A DNA stretch of 64,000 bases from a bacterium YEK0313 (GTDB lineage: Bacteria; Pseudomonadota; Alphaproteobacteria; Rhizobiales; Phreatobacteraceae): the NCBI GenBank assembly GCA_000751295.2, contig CCMO02000001.1, positions 806,001 through 870,000 of the forward strand. The letters are read 5' to 3'. A program made the translations under genes and the position numbers. Below, piece by piece: positions 51,634-60,765 of this stretch (position 1 is its first letter; every line of letters starts with the position of its first letter). The notes below the pieces were generated by a model. That model ran no database searches. It was not told the origin of the DNA and saw nothing but the letters and a program-made list of their open reading frames with translations.

Positions 51634-52100
51634 CAGCGGGCCTCGTAGGTGCCGACGAGCTCGGTGGAGGCGATCACATGCGGGCGCGCCCGATCGATGA
51701 CGTCGGCAATGGGCGTCTTCGGTCCGCAATGCAACGTCTCGACATCGAGCGCCGAGAGCCGGAAATGGTAGTGGTGCACGCCATGCCCCCGCGGCGGCTG
51801 GGGACCGTCATAGCGGGCATTGCCGAAATCGTTGACGCCCCGGCCGAGGCTTTCGGTCTTGGCGCCGGACGTGGTGCCCTCCGGCAACTGGTTGCGCTCG
51901 CTGGCGATATCGTAGATCGCCCAATGGCGGAACAGGCCGTTCGGCGCGTCCGGATCCTCGACAACCAGGAGGAAGCTGCGGGTGCCCGCGGGCGGATCGC
52001 GCCATCGCAGCGGCGGCGACAGGTTGCGCCCGTCGCGGGCGTGAGTGTCCGGAATGGGCTGACCGTCGGCGAAGGCGGGACTTTCGAGCGCGAAAGCCAT
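51633..52100 (-). CDS. YbhB/YbcL family (phosphatidylethanolamine-binding-like) protein
   Basis: A 155-residue PEBP/RKIP-fold protein. Family blocks are LSPPLRWRDPPAGTRSF, VVEDPDAP, FRHWAIYDI and GVHHYHFRLSAL. The bacterial function is unknown. It is the first gene of a minus-strand operon with the FAD/Rieske oxidoreductase and treT, and is divergent from the DUF305 gene. No signal peptide is visible. Confidence 0.92.
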   Translation of the reverse strand: MAFALESPAFADGQPIPDTHARDGRNLSPPLRWRDPPAGTRSFLLVVEDPDAPNGLFRHWAIYDIASERNQLPEGTTSGAKTESLGRGVNDFGNARYDGPQPPRGHGVHHYHFRLSALDVETLHCGPKTPIADVIDRARPHVIASTELVGTYEAR

Positions 52101-52275
52101 GGCGGAACTCCCTGCTTAGCGGTGGCTCGACCGGGGTTCTTGCACCCGCACGGATCAGTTCCACGCAGGCGAGCTGGGCCTCTCGATGTCCAGGGAACGC
52201 GGGGTGCCGATGGCGGGTTCCAGCCTTACGCAGGTCCAAGGCCTCGATGCCTCCAGCCAGGAACGGGAGCAGCCC

Positions 52276-52824
52276 ATGGCAGACCACGACCACCCTGTGG
52301 CGCAGCACGACCATTCACCTCATCGGTCGCACGATGGCCGGGCCCGCCACGACGCGGCCGGATGGAACTACGGCATGCTCGCCGTCAATGTGCTGCTCGG
52401 CCTGGCGATCATGTATTTCGGCATGTTCACGATGATCGACGGCTGGCACGATTTCCGCCAGAACATCAACATGGCCTATATGGCGCTGACCATGGCCGCC
52501 CCGATGGGCATCATCATGCTGGCGACCATGAGCGGGATGTATCCGCACCGCGGCCTCAACGCGGCGCTCTATCTCGGCTTCGTCCTTCTGTGCGTCGCCT
52601 CGCTGGCCGCCACCCGTGCCCAGACGCTGGTCGGCGACCGGCAGTTCATCGCGTCGATGATCCCGCACCATTCCGGCGCGATCCTCATGTGCCGGCAGAA
52701 CCGCCTGACCGACGCGGAGCTCGTCCGTCTCTGCGACGAGATCGTCAGGTCGCAGCAGCAGGAAATCGAGCAGATGAACCGGATCCGGTCGCGGCTGGAC
52801 GGCCAGGCCGCCGCGCAGCGGTGA
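52276..52824 (+). CDS. Membrane-anchored DUF305 protein with His-rich N-terminus
   Basis: A 182-residue protein. The first 30 residues are His-rich (HDHPVAQHDHSPHRSH), followed by three hydrophobic segments and a DUF305 tail with MIPHHSGAILMCRQ. The DUF305 HH motif and the His-rich head suggest copper or other metal handling. The ATG at 52276 has GGGAG upstream; the longer frame from 52186 is not needed. It is divergent from the YbhB operon and convergent with autotransporter 2. Confidence 0.82.
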   Translation: MADHDHPVAQHDHSPHRSHDGRARHDAAGWNYGMLAVNVLLGLAIMYFGMFTMIDGWHDFRQNINMAYMALTMAAPMGIIMLATMSGMYPHRGLNAALYLGFVLLCVASLAATRAQTLVGDRQFIASMIPHHSGAILMCRQNRLTDAELVRLCDEIVRSQQQEIEQMNRIRSRLDGQAAAQR

Positions 52825-53333
52825 CGGTCTCCCTCGAACGGGACGCCTGGCCGATAGGCGTGCCGACCAGGCAGCCTCCTCACCACTGGTAGCGGAGCGT
52901 GCCGCGGCCGGCATAGGAACTGCCACGGCCTGAGAAGCTGCCCTCGAAGGTGGCGGCGGCCGACCAGCCGTTCGTCCATTTGAGCTCGGCGCCGGCCGAG
53001 GTCAGCAGGGCATTCGGCGCCTCGCGTGCGCCCTGCACGACGAAGCCGGAGGCCGGCAGGCTCGTGAACGAGGCGCTGACGATGGCGCTCGGGTTGACAT
53101 TGTGGGCCCAGGCGAGCCGCCCGCGCAGGGTAAGCTCGGCCTCGCCGATCCGGATCGCCGTGTCCGCCCGGAGGCCAAGCTCGGTGCGCCAGGCGGTCGC
53201 CGAGCGGCCGGCATAGCCGAGCGCGAAGAGGCCGGAGCCCGAGGTCACCTGCTCGCGATAACCAGGCACCGAGAGGCTGACGACCTCGCCGGCGGCATAG
53301 GGCGTCAGGCCCGCAAAGCCGGCGGCGAAGCGG

Positions 53334-53949
53334 TAGCCGGTCTCGATACGGCCCGAGACGGCGTTGGCGGTGAAGCGGCCGGTCAGGCGGTCGCCCATGA
53401 AGCGCCGCTCGGTGGTGACGTCCTGCCAGCCATAGGCGAGCGCCGCCGCAACATAGGCCGCGCCGATCTGGTGGCGGCCGTAGAGGCCGATCTGGAACAC
53501 GTCGGAGGAGCCGCCGCCGAGCCCCTGGCCGAGGCGGTAGCTGGTGCCGGCCGCGCCCAGCGCGAAGCCGATGACGGTGTCCGTCGACACCCGATAGTCG
53601 GCACCGAAGGCGCTGCCGTAGATGCTGGTCGAGGTGCCGTGCGAGCCGATCGCAGTATTGCCGCCGAGCGCCTGGACGCCACCGTAACCGGAGGCCCAGG
53701 CACTCCAGCGCGCCGGCTCGGCGACGATCACGCTGCGCGGGCCGCGCGCGAGATCGGCCATCTCGGTGACGCTCGCGTTGCGGCCATTGGAATAGGGATC
53801 GGTCATCAGGCCGAGGAAGCGGCTCATCACGCCGATGGTCGCGGCTTGAATGCCGGTCGCGGCCTCGCCGGAAGCACCCGACAGGCCTGTCGGCGTCAGC
53901 GCACCGAAAACGAGCGGAATGCCACCGGCCGTGTTGAACGAATTCACCA
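53334..53949 (-). repeat. Near-identical barrel segment, copy 2
   Basis: Partner of 44389-45004: 616 bases with one difference seen (53734). It lies in the barrel-coding part of autotransporter 2. Same orientation as copy 1, so recombination would delete about 8.9 kb including treT, the FAD/Rieske, YbhB-like and DUF305 genes. Confidence 0.8.
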
Positions 53950-54006
53950 AGGCGCGGGCGACATGGGCCTGATTGACGGTCAGGCCCGTGCCGAAGCGCG
54001 GCGGCA

Positions 54007-54094
54007 CCGGTCCACCCGGGTCCGGGCCGCCAGGGTTCGGACCGCCGGGGTTGGGGCCGCCCGGATTGGGACCGCCCGGATCGGGCCCTCCCGG
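54007..54094 (-). repeat. 15-bp tandem repeats coding GGP[DN]P, six units
   Basis: Linker before the barrel of autotransporter 2, one unit shorter than in autotransporter 1, with GGPVP as the last unit. The repeats are in frame, so changes in number would alter only linker length. Confidence 0.75.
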
Positions 54095-56404
54095 CACGTA
54101 GTTCAGCGTCAGGTCGAGATGGACTCTGGTCGCGTCCTGCTTCAGCGCGACGGAGAAGTTGGCCGGCAGGTTGGTGTTGACGGGACCTGCGAAGGCGCCG
54201 CTGATACTGCCCGCCGTGAGGATCGTATAACGCTTGGTGACATAGGCACCCGGCGCATAAGAGGCCGCCACCGTGGCGCCGCCGAGGGTGGCAGTGCCGG
54301 AGACATTGACACGATCAGAACCGAGCGGCGAGACCTCGATCGCATAGGTGGAGCCGGCCGCAAAGGTGAGATTGCCCTGGACGGTGAGCGTGCCGATGGA
54401 ATTGCCGGGCGCCAGCGTGCCGCCGGCATTGACGATGGTTTCGCCGACCGTGCCGGTGCCGCCGAGCGTGCCGCTGGCATTGACCGTCACCAGGGGCGAG
54501 GCGACGACCGAGCCGTTGACGCTCAGCGTGCCGCCGTCGACCGTGGTGTTGCCGGTATAGCTGTTGGTGCCGGAGAAGATCTGGTGGCCGGCGCCGGTCT
54601 TCACGACCGAAACCCGGCCGCCATCGGAGGAATCGAAGATCGTTCCGGCAAAATCGGCCGTGCCGCTGGGCATGGCCAGGGTGAGCGTGCGGTCGTCCGG
54701 GCCCAAGGCCACGACCCGCCCGGTCGCCGCACCCGCCAGCGAGCGCAGCGTCACCGCCGCGGCATAGGCCGTGTCCAGCGTGCCATCGACGATATGGTCC
54801 GAGTTCGGTGACAGCGAGCCCGCAATCATGCCGCTCAGGCCGGCGCCCGCGGTGATATGGGTCGCGGAGGCGTAGCTGTTCTGCGTGGCGAAAACGACCC
54901 ACCCCGACAGCGAAGTCGCGGTGCCGGCAATGGTCAGCGTGCCCGGGCCGTCGCCGTCGGATATGGCTCCATTGACCGCGATACCGGTCGCTCCCGCATC
55001 GAGCGTGCCGCCCCACCGGTTGATCGTCAGTTCGTTGTTTAGAATAAGACCGCTGCTGGCGCGCAAGGTGCCGCCATCGAGCGTGACCGCGCCACTGCCG
55101 AGCGCATTGCTGCCTCCGGCCGCCAGCACGCCTTCCCGGATCGTCGTCCCGCCGGAATGGGTGGCGGTTGCCGACAGGACGACCGTCGCCGTGCCGGTCT
55201 TGATCAGGCTGCCGGCGCCAGTGATCACCACACCGATCGTCGCGTCGTTGTCCGACTGGTCGAGTGTGAGTGATGCGCCGCCCGCAATGTCGATGGCGCC
55301 CTCGAGCTTGCCCGCCGGCCCCATGGTCAGGCGGCTCGCGCCGCTCATCAGGGCGAGCGAAGCGGCCCGCGTCGTCCCGTCAGCCCCAAGGCCACCGGAA
55401 ATGCTGCCGCCATTGGTGATCGTCAGGCCGCTGCCCGCTATGCCGGCGCCGCCGGCGCCGTGGACCAGGCCGCTGCCGGCACCGCCATCGCCCCCGATGA
55501 TCTCGGCACCTGCGACATTGGTGATGGCGGCATCGCTCGCGCGCACGCCCGTTCCACCCGCGCCGCCGGAACCATCGAAGCCGTTACCGCCACGCCCGCC
55601 CTGCAGCCTGCCCGTATTGGTCACCGTGCCGCCATTCTGCAGCACGGCCGCATCGCCGCCGCGCGCGCCATCACCTTGGCCTTCGCTCCACCCGCCCGAT
55701 CCACCGGCGATCTCGCCCGCATTGACGAGGCGGCCGGAGGCCCGGAACAGGACGCCGACCCCGGCCTCGCCACCATGGCGTGTCCCGGTTCCGCCACTGC
55801 CGCCGGAAATCCGGCCCATGGCATTGTTGGTAATCTCGCCGCCGCCCGCCTCGACGCCGCTGCCGCCCGCGCCACCATCGATCCGGCTGCCGACGGTGAA
55901 CTGCGAGCCGCCAAGGCCGCCTTCGATCCGCCCGTCATTGACGAGTGAGCTGGGCCACCCATCTCGCAGGATCACGCCTGCGCCGCCGCGACCAGGGCGG
56001 CTGTCCCGTAGCGCGCCCGCAGCGCCGCCAAGGATACGCCCCGCGCCTTCGTTGGTGATGGTGGCGCCCCATGCCTCGATGCCCGCGCCGCCGGCGCCGG
56101 ATGCAGGTCCCGAGCCGGCGCCCGCCAGCTGTTCGCCGCCCCTGCCGCCCTCGATCGAGCCGCGATTGGTGATCGTCCCCCGGTTGGTCAGCACCCCAGC
56201 GCCGCCAACGCCTGCATCGCCGCCGGTCCGCACCGCGCCCCCGGCGCCGCCGACGATCATCCCGTCTTCATTGATCAGGCTGCCGCCGCCGTAGAGAAAG
56301 AGACCCGCGCCGCCGCCGGTGCCGCCCGAGCCTATTCTCATGGCACCTCCCGCCCCGCCCGTCACCTCGCCGCGGGTCACGGTCACGCCGCCGCCGTCGA
56401 GCAC

Positions 56405-56413
56405 AAAAAAAAA
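56405..56413. repeat. Nine-base homopolymer (A9 on plus, T9 in the coding strand)
   Basis: The longest homopolymer noticed in the window, inside the passenger of autotransporter 2. It codes Leu-Phe-Phe where the paralog has CTC CTG. It causes the frameshift, and eight bases would restore the frame. Such tracts mutate by slipped-strand mispairing. Confidence 0.85.
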
Positions 56414-57040
56414 GGCCGGTGCCGCCGCCGCCGGATCCCTCGCCTCGCCCGACGGTCGAGCCGGCCGGGTCGCCGATGCCGCCAGCACCGCCGATAATGA
56501 TTCGACCGCCGGTATCCAGCGTCCCACCGCCTTCGAAGACCAGGCCCGTGCCACCACCGCCGGCGCCGCGGCTCATGCTCGGGCCAGTGCCGCCGGCGCG
56601 GCCCGCAAAATCGCCGGACAGAGTGCCGCCGGACATGGTACCGCCCGCGGCGCCGCCGCAGCCATCGGGAGTGCCACTGGATCCACTGGTGCAACCGGGC
56701 GCCGTGAAGCTGCGGCCACCATCGCCGCCTGCCCCCTCCGCTCCGGGGCTCCCATCAATGGCGCCGCCGCCGCCGCGCCCATAACCTCCACCGCCACCAC
56801 CGCCATAACCACCATTCCAGCCGTCGGAACCGTTGCCGCCACCGCTGCGGATGGCCTGCGCATCGGCCGGGCCTGCCACCGCCAGCACAGCGCAGGCCAG
56901 CCCGAGCGCTGCCAGCGAGACACGCGATGTTGGATATGTTGGCATGCCCTTCGCTCCGGCGTCCCTCGACGGATCGCGCGCCGGATGCAGATGCTGCGGG
57001 CCGCAACCGCCGGAAGCGTAGCGGCGCGCGACGTCCGCAA

Positions 57041-57062
57041 AAATACGGCACCTGTCGTATTT
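57041..57062. promoter_or_regulatory. 22-bp dyad upstream of autotransporter 2
   Basis: AAATACGGCACCTGTCGTATTT, identical to the copy at 48430-48451 and also about 96 bases upstream of the start. Sequence between the dyad and the start is also strongly conserved between the two loci. The dyad lies about 45-65 bases upstream of the divergent small gene as well. Confidence 0.65.
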
Positions 57063-57104
57063 CGGTGCGTCGCAGAGTCGCCGAAGGCATGCGAGACAGG
57101 CCTC

Positions 57105-57344
57105 ATGCCGCTGCCCTTCGCCGTCGGATCCATGGTTCGCCTGATCGCCATTCCACCCGGCCTGGCCGATGACGACGACCTGCCGACGCAGAGCCTGTTT
57201 GTCGCCTGCCTCGGCCGCGCCTTTCCCGTCGCGGCGATCGTCGGCCACTTGATTGAGCTCGAGGTCGGCGCGGCGCTCGGCGAGAGGGCGGCAATGCATT
57301 CGATCTATGTCGAGCCGGAATTCCTCGCTCCGGCCGAGCCATGA
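57105..57344 (+). CDS. Small conserved-type hypothetical protein
   Basis: A 79-residue soluble protein with MVRLIAIPPGLADDDDLPTQ, then LFVACLGRAFPVA and MHSIYVEPEFL. It looks like a small family seen in Alphaproteobacteria, with no known function. The ATG at 57105 has ACAGG upstream; an ATG at 57132 would give 70 residues starting MVRLI, which may be the true start. It is divergent from autotransporter 2. Confidence 0.62.
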   Translation: MPLPFAVGSMVRLIAIPPGLADDDDLPTQSLFVACLGRAFPVAAIVGHLIELEVGAALGERAAMHSIYVEPEFLAPAEP

Positions 57345-57388
57345 CGCCTTAGCCGGCGCGGCGCATGGGCGATGCCCCGCCGCCCGCG

Positions 57389-58894
57389 TCAGCCGGCCGC
57401 CCCGGTTTCATCGATCGGGAACACGCCGTCCCGCAGGCGGGTATAGGGCAGTTCCGCGATGCGGCTCGTGCAGGGGCCGGGGGTTGCGACCGTGTAGCTG
57501 CCCTTGGCGATCGGATCATAGGCACGCCGGTGCGCCACCGCCGCCTTGACGCCGATCGCCTTCAGCCTTTCCGGATGGATGCCCTGCGAGCGGAACTGGG
57601 CGAGGTCGAAGGGCGGGGTCTTGCGGCTGGTCAGCAGCACGGTGACGCCGCCGGTGGTCACCACCGCACTCGGCCCCATGCTGAAATCGTGGCCCTGCGA
57701 GGCGGCAAGATGGCTGTTGATATCCTCCAGCCGGAAGCCACCGTCGCTCGCGCTGACGAAGGTGACATCCGCCTCGACCGGCCCTTCGGCAATGGCGCTG
57801 CCCTTGCCGCCGATCGAGAGCCGCCTGACCTCGCCGGGTTTCGCGCCGGCCAGCGCCGCGACGGCGGCAGGGTCGGCGATCGCCACCGCGCTGTCTGCAA
57901 CCCCGTGGCGCAGGAAGGCGCGCAGCACCGAGGTGCCGTCGCCCGGCGCACCGCCGCCGATATTGTCGGCGGGTTCGACGATGAGATGCGGGCCGCCCGG
58001 GGCGGCGAGCGCCGCGCGCACAGCCTCGTCGATATCCCATTCCGGCGGCAGCCCGAGATCGCGCAACGCGATCGCGGTCTGGTTCAGACGATCGAGTGCG
58101 GCACGGGCATCCGCCTGCGGCCCGGTGGTGGCGAGCGAGAAGGCGACGCCCGCCTCCGGCACGTCGGAGAAGGAATAGCCGCCGACGACATTGACCACCC
58201 AGATGTCCGGATTGTCCCGTTCGATGCTGCGCGCCAGCGCCTCCAGGTCGCGCATCGGGCGGTCGGCGGTGCCGGTGCCGGTCGGCGGCCAGACGACCGG
58301 TGCATTGACCGAGACCATGCGCGGCAGGCGCCCTTCGTTCAGCGCCCGCGCCAGGAGCCTTGCCGAACGCACCGCCGCCTCGCGCGCATCGCTGTGCGGG
58401 TTCTCCCGGTAGGCGACGAGCGCATTGGCGTGATCCGCCATGGCGGCAGTGAAATTGGCATGCAGGTCGAAGACGCCGAAGACGGGAATGTCCGCGCAGC
58501 CGGGAATGCTCCGAATCCGCGCCAGCAAGGCGCCTTCCGGGTCGGTGCAGGCCTCGGTCACCATCGCCCCGTGCAAAGCGAGCCAGATGCCGTCGAGCCT
58601 GCCGGCGGCAAGCGCGGCCTTCACGCCCGCCTCGCATTCGGCGAGGAACTGATCGAATACGGCCTGCTCGACCGTGCCGGAGGGCAGCGCCGTATAATCG
58701 ACCGTCGGCACCACCACCCAGCCTTCGGTCTCCGCGACCTCAAGGAAGCCGTCGACGGTCGAGCCGTCGCCGCGCCGCGCCAGCACGTCGTCGGCGCGCC
58801 GGATGCTGAAATCGGCGAGCCGCGTGACCTCGTCGACGAAACTGTGCGTCTCGTGAAAGAGCGCGGCGAGCAGGATGCGACGGCGCTCGGCCAT
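57389..58894 (-). CDS. M81-family metallopeptidase (MlrC-like)
   Basis: A 501-residue protein of the MlrC/M81 family. The metal-binding motif is at the front (LLAALFHETHSF), with WLALHGAMVTE, FGVFDLHANFT, and DNIGGGAPGDGTSVL in the C-terminal domain. MlrC of Sphingomonas takes part in degradation of linearised microcystin; relatives occur widely beside peptide transporters. That is the case here: the divergent oligopeptide ABC operon starts 245 bases away. The ATG at 58894 is the likely start. A role in hydrolysing imported modified peptides or amides is plausible. Confidence 0.9.
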   Translation of the reverse strand: MAERRRILLAALFHETHSFVDEVTRLADFSIRRADDVLARRGDGSTVDGFLEVAETEGWVVVPTVDYTALPSGTVEQAVFDQFLAECEAGVKAALAAGRLDGIWLALHGAMVTEACTDPEGALLARIRSIPGCADIPVFGVFDLHANFTAAMADHANALVAYRENPHSDAREAAVRSARLLARALNEGRLPRMVSVNAPVVWPPTGTGTADRPMRDLEALARSIERDNPDIWVVNVVGGYSFSDVPEAGVAFSLATTGPQADARAALDRLNQTAIALRDLGLPPEWDIDEAVRAALAAPGGPHLIVEPADNIGGGAPGDGTSVLRAFLRHGVADSAVAIADPAAVAALAGAKPGEVRRLSIGGKGSAIAEGPVEADVTFVSASDGGFRLEDINSHLAASQGHDFSMGPSAVVTTGGVTVLLTSRKTPPFDLAQFRSQGIHPERLKAIGVKAAVAHRRAYDPIAKGSYTVATPGPCTSRIAELPYTRLRDGVFPIDETGAAG

Positions 58895-59141
58895 GGCGGA
58901 CGGTCCTTCCCTCTTGCGGCATTCGGCCCACCCATTTCGCCCCCTCGGGCCGGCCCGGATCAAGCCTGGCTCGTTCCTTCTGGTGAAACGACCGATCCTT
59001 GACGTGAATTTCCCCCCTTCCTAGCCTGATCCGAGAAAGGGCGAGGCCGCCGGTCTTTCGACGACGAACCGGGCGCCGAGCCTTCCACAAAGCACGCCGG
59101 AAACCGGCGGCCTCAAGAAAATCCGGGGAGGATCGCGGGTG

Positions 59142-60734
59142 ATGACATCGCCGTTTCCGATGGCGCAGTTTCCGGTGGCCGCGCGCGGCCCGTCGCGGCG
59201 CAGCCTCATCCAGATCCTCGCCGCGGTCGGCACGGGCACGGCGGTCCCCGGCATATGGAACGGGCCGGCCCTCGGCCAGGCTCCGGTCGCCGGCGGCGCG
59301 ATCACCATCGGCGCCGATGCCGATCCGATCGGCCTCGATCCGGTGACGGTTACCGCCTTTTCGTCCTTCGATTTCACCAGCCTGATCTACAGCGGCCTCC
59401 TGCGCTGGAACGCCGAGATGAAGATCGAGCCGGATCTGGCGACCGGCTTCGAGCAGCCCGATCCGAAGACCTATATCTTCAGGCTGCGGCAGGGCGTGAC
59501 GTTCCACAACGGCCAGGCCTTCACGGCCGCCGACGTCAAACACACGTTCGACCGGATCATGGACCCGGCCACCGGCAGCCGGCTGAGGGCGCTCTATTCC
59601 AGCATCGACACGGTAACGGCCGTCGATCCCGTCACGGTGCGGTTTGCCCTCAAGACGACGGACGCGGCTTTCTTGAGCAATCTCGCGACCAATCCGAACG
59701 GCGCCATCGTGCCGAGCGGCGTCGAGGGCCTCGACCGGCGGCCGGTCGGCACCGGCCCCTTCGCCTTCGAGGCCTATCAGCCGAACCAGCAGTTCGCGCT
59801 GACGCGCCATGCCGGCTATTACGAGACCGGCCAGCCGCATCTCGCCCGCGTCGTGTTCAAGTTCTACAAGGACCAGGCGACGCTGACCTCGGCGCTGCGC
59901 TCGCGCGCCATCGACATGACCTGGCTGAAGGACCCGAAGGTGGCGGCGGCCATCACGCGCGCCGCGCCCAATCTCGTCTCGGCGCCCGGCCAGACCTCGC
60001 GCACCTTCCCGATCTGGCTGAACATGAAGGCCAAGCCCCTCGACGATGTCAGGGTGCGCCGCGCGCTGAGCCTCGCCACCAACCGCAAGGCCTGCCTCGA
60101 CACGGTGCTCGGCGGCTCCGGCAAGATCGGCGCGATGATCCCGGAAAGCCAGGTCGGCGGCTATGACGGCACCGGCGAGCTGCCCTACTACCGGCACGAT
60201 CCGGCGGCGGCGAAGGCGCTGCTGGCGGAAGCCGGCCATGCCGGCGGCATCGATCTCGGCGATTACATCATCGTCGCGGCCAACCCGCTCGACGTCGCCT
60301 GCGCGCAGATCCTCCAGCAGCAATGGCAGGCGGCCGGCATCACGGTGAAGCTGGTGCCGATGGAGACCGCGCCGCTGCTCAACATGTGGGCCACCGGCAC
60401 CTGGCCGACGCTGCTCTCTGTGGCGCTGTCCTGGACGCCGGATCCCGACACGATCTTCCAGTATGTCCGGTCCGACAGCAGTTTCGGCAAGGCGATGGGC
60501 GCCAGCGACGCCGAGCTCGACCGGATGATCCTGGAGGCGCGCGCCGAGCTCGATACGGCGAAGCGCGGCGCGCGCAACCTCGACATCCAGAAGCGCATCG
60601 CCGACCAGGCCTATGTGCTGCAGATCTACCAATATCCGCTGCGCTGGGAGATCTGGTGGAACCATGTCCACGGCTACGTGCCGCTCGCGGCCAATATCCG
60701 CTCCTTCGTGCGCACGACATGGCTGAAGAAATAG
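59142..60734 (+). CDS. ABC transporter substrate-binding protein, peptide family (SBP_bac_5)
   Basis: A 530-residue periplasmic binding protein with a Tat-like signal (SRRSLIQILAAVGTG, cut near ALGQA). SBP_bac_5 features follow: SGLLRWNAEMKIEPDLATGF, QGVTFHNGQAFTAADVKHTFDRI, GTGPFAFEAYQPNQQF and RRALSLATNRKA. It starts the operon, with GGAGG upstream; a GTG three bases earlier is also possible. The two permeases and two ATPases follow in order. Substrate: peptide, glutathione or an opine-like compound. Confidence 0.93.
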   Translation: MTSPFPMAQFPVAARGPSRRSLIQILAAVGTGTAVPGIWNGPALGQAPVAGGAITIGADADPIGLDPVTVTAFSSFDFTSLIYSGLLRWNAEMKIEPDLATGFEQPDPKTYIFRLRQGVTFHNGQAFTAADVKHTFDRIMDPATGSRLRALYSSIDTVTAVDPVTVRFALKTTDAAFLSNLATNPNGAIVPSGVEGLDRRPVGTGPFAFEAYQPNQQFALTRHAGYYETGQPHLARVVFKFYKDQATLTSALRSRAIDMTWLKDPKVAAAITRAAPNLVSAPGQTSRTFPIWLNMKAKPLDDVRVRRALSLATNRKACLDTVLGGSGKIGAMIPESQVGGYDGTGELPYYRHDPAAAKALLAEAGHAGGIDLGDYIIVAANPLDVACAQILQQQWQAAGITVKLVPMETAPLLNMWATGTWPTLLSVALSWTPDPDTIFQYVRSDSSFGKAMGASDAELDRMILEARAELDTAKRGARNLDIQKRIADQAYVLQIYQYPLRWEIWWNHVHGYVPLAANIRSFVRTTWLKK

Positions 60735-60765
60735 TGCCCGACCGCCGGCAAGGGAACGGGCTGCG

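Larger units (their letters stand above)
52880..56945 (-). pseudogene. Giant autotransporter 2, frame interrupted at a T9 tract (possibly phase-variable, off)
   Basis: A paralog of autotransporter 1. The ATG at 56945, signal peptide (ending GPADAQ) and Gly-rich opening read in one frame to the T9 tract at 56405-56413. Past it that frame runs into Arg-rich nonsense and stops at 56268, a 225-residue product. The remaining passenger, a six-unit GGP[DN]P linker and the complete barrel ending LRYQW read in another frame to 52880. With eight T the sequence would be TGLFFVLDGGGV, aligning with TALLVLDGGTV of autotransporter 1, and the protein would have about 1354 residues. It looks like a switchable surface protein; a homopolymer sequencing error is the main alternative. 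Confidence 0.82.
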
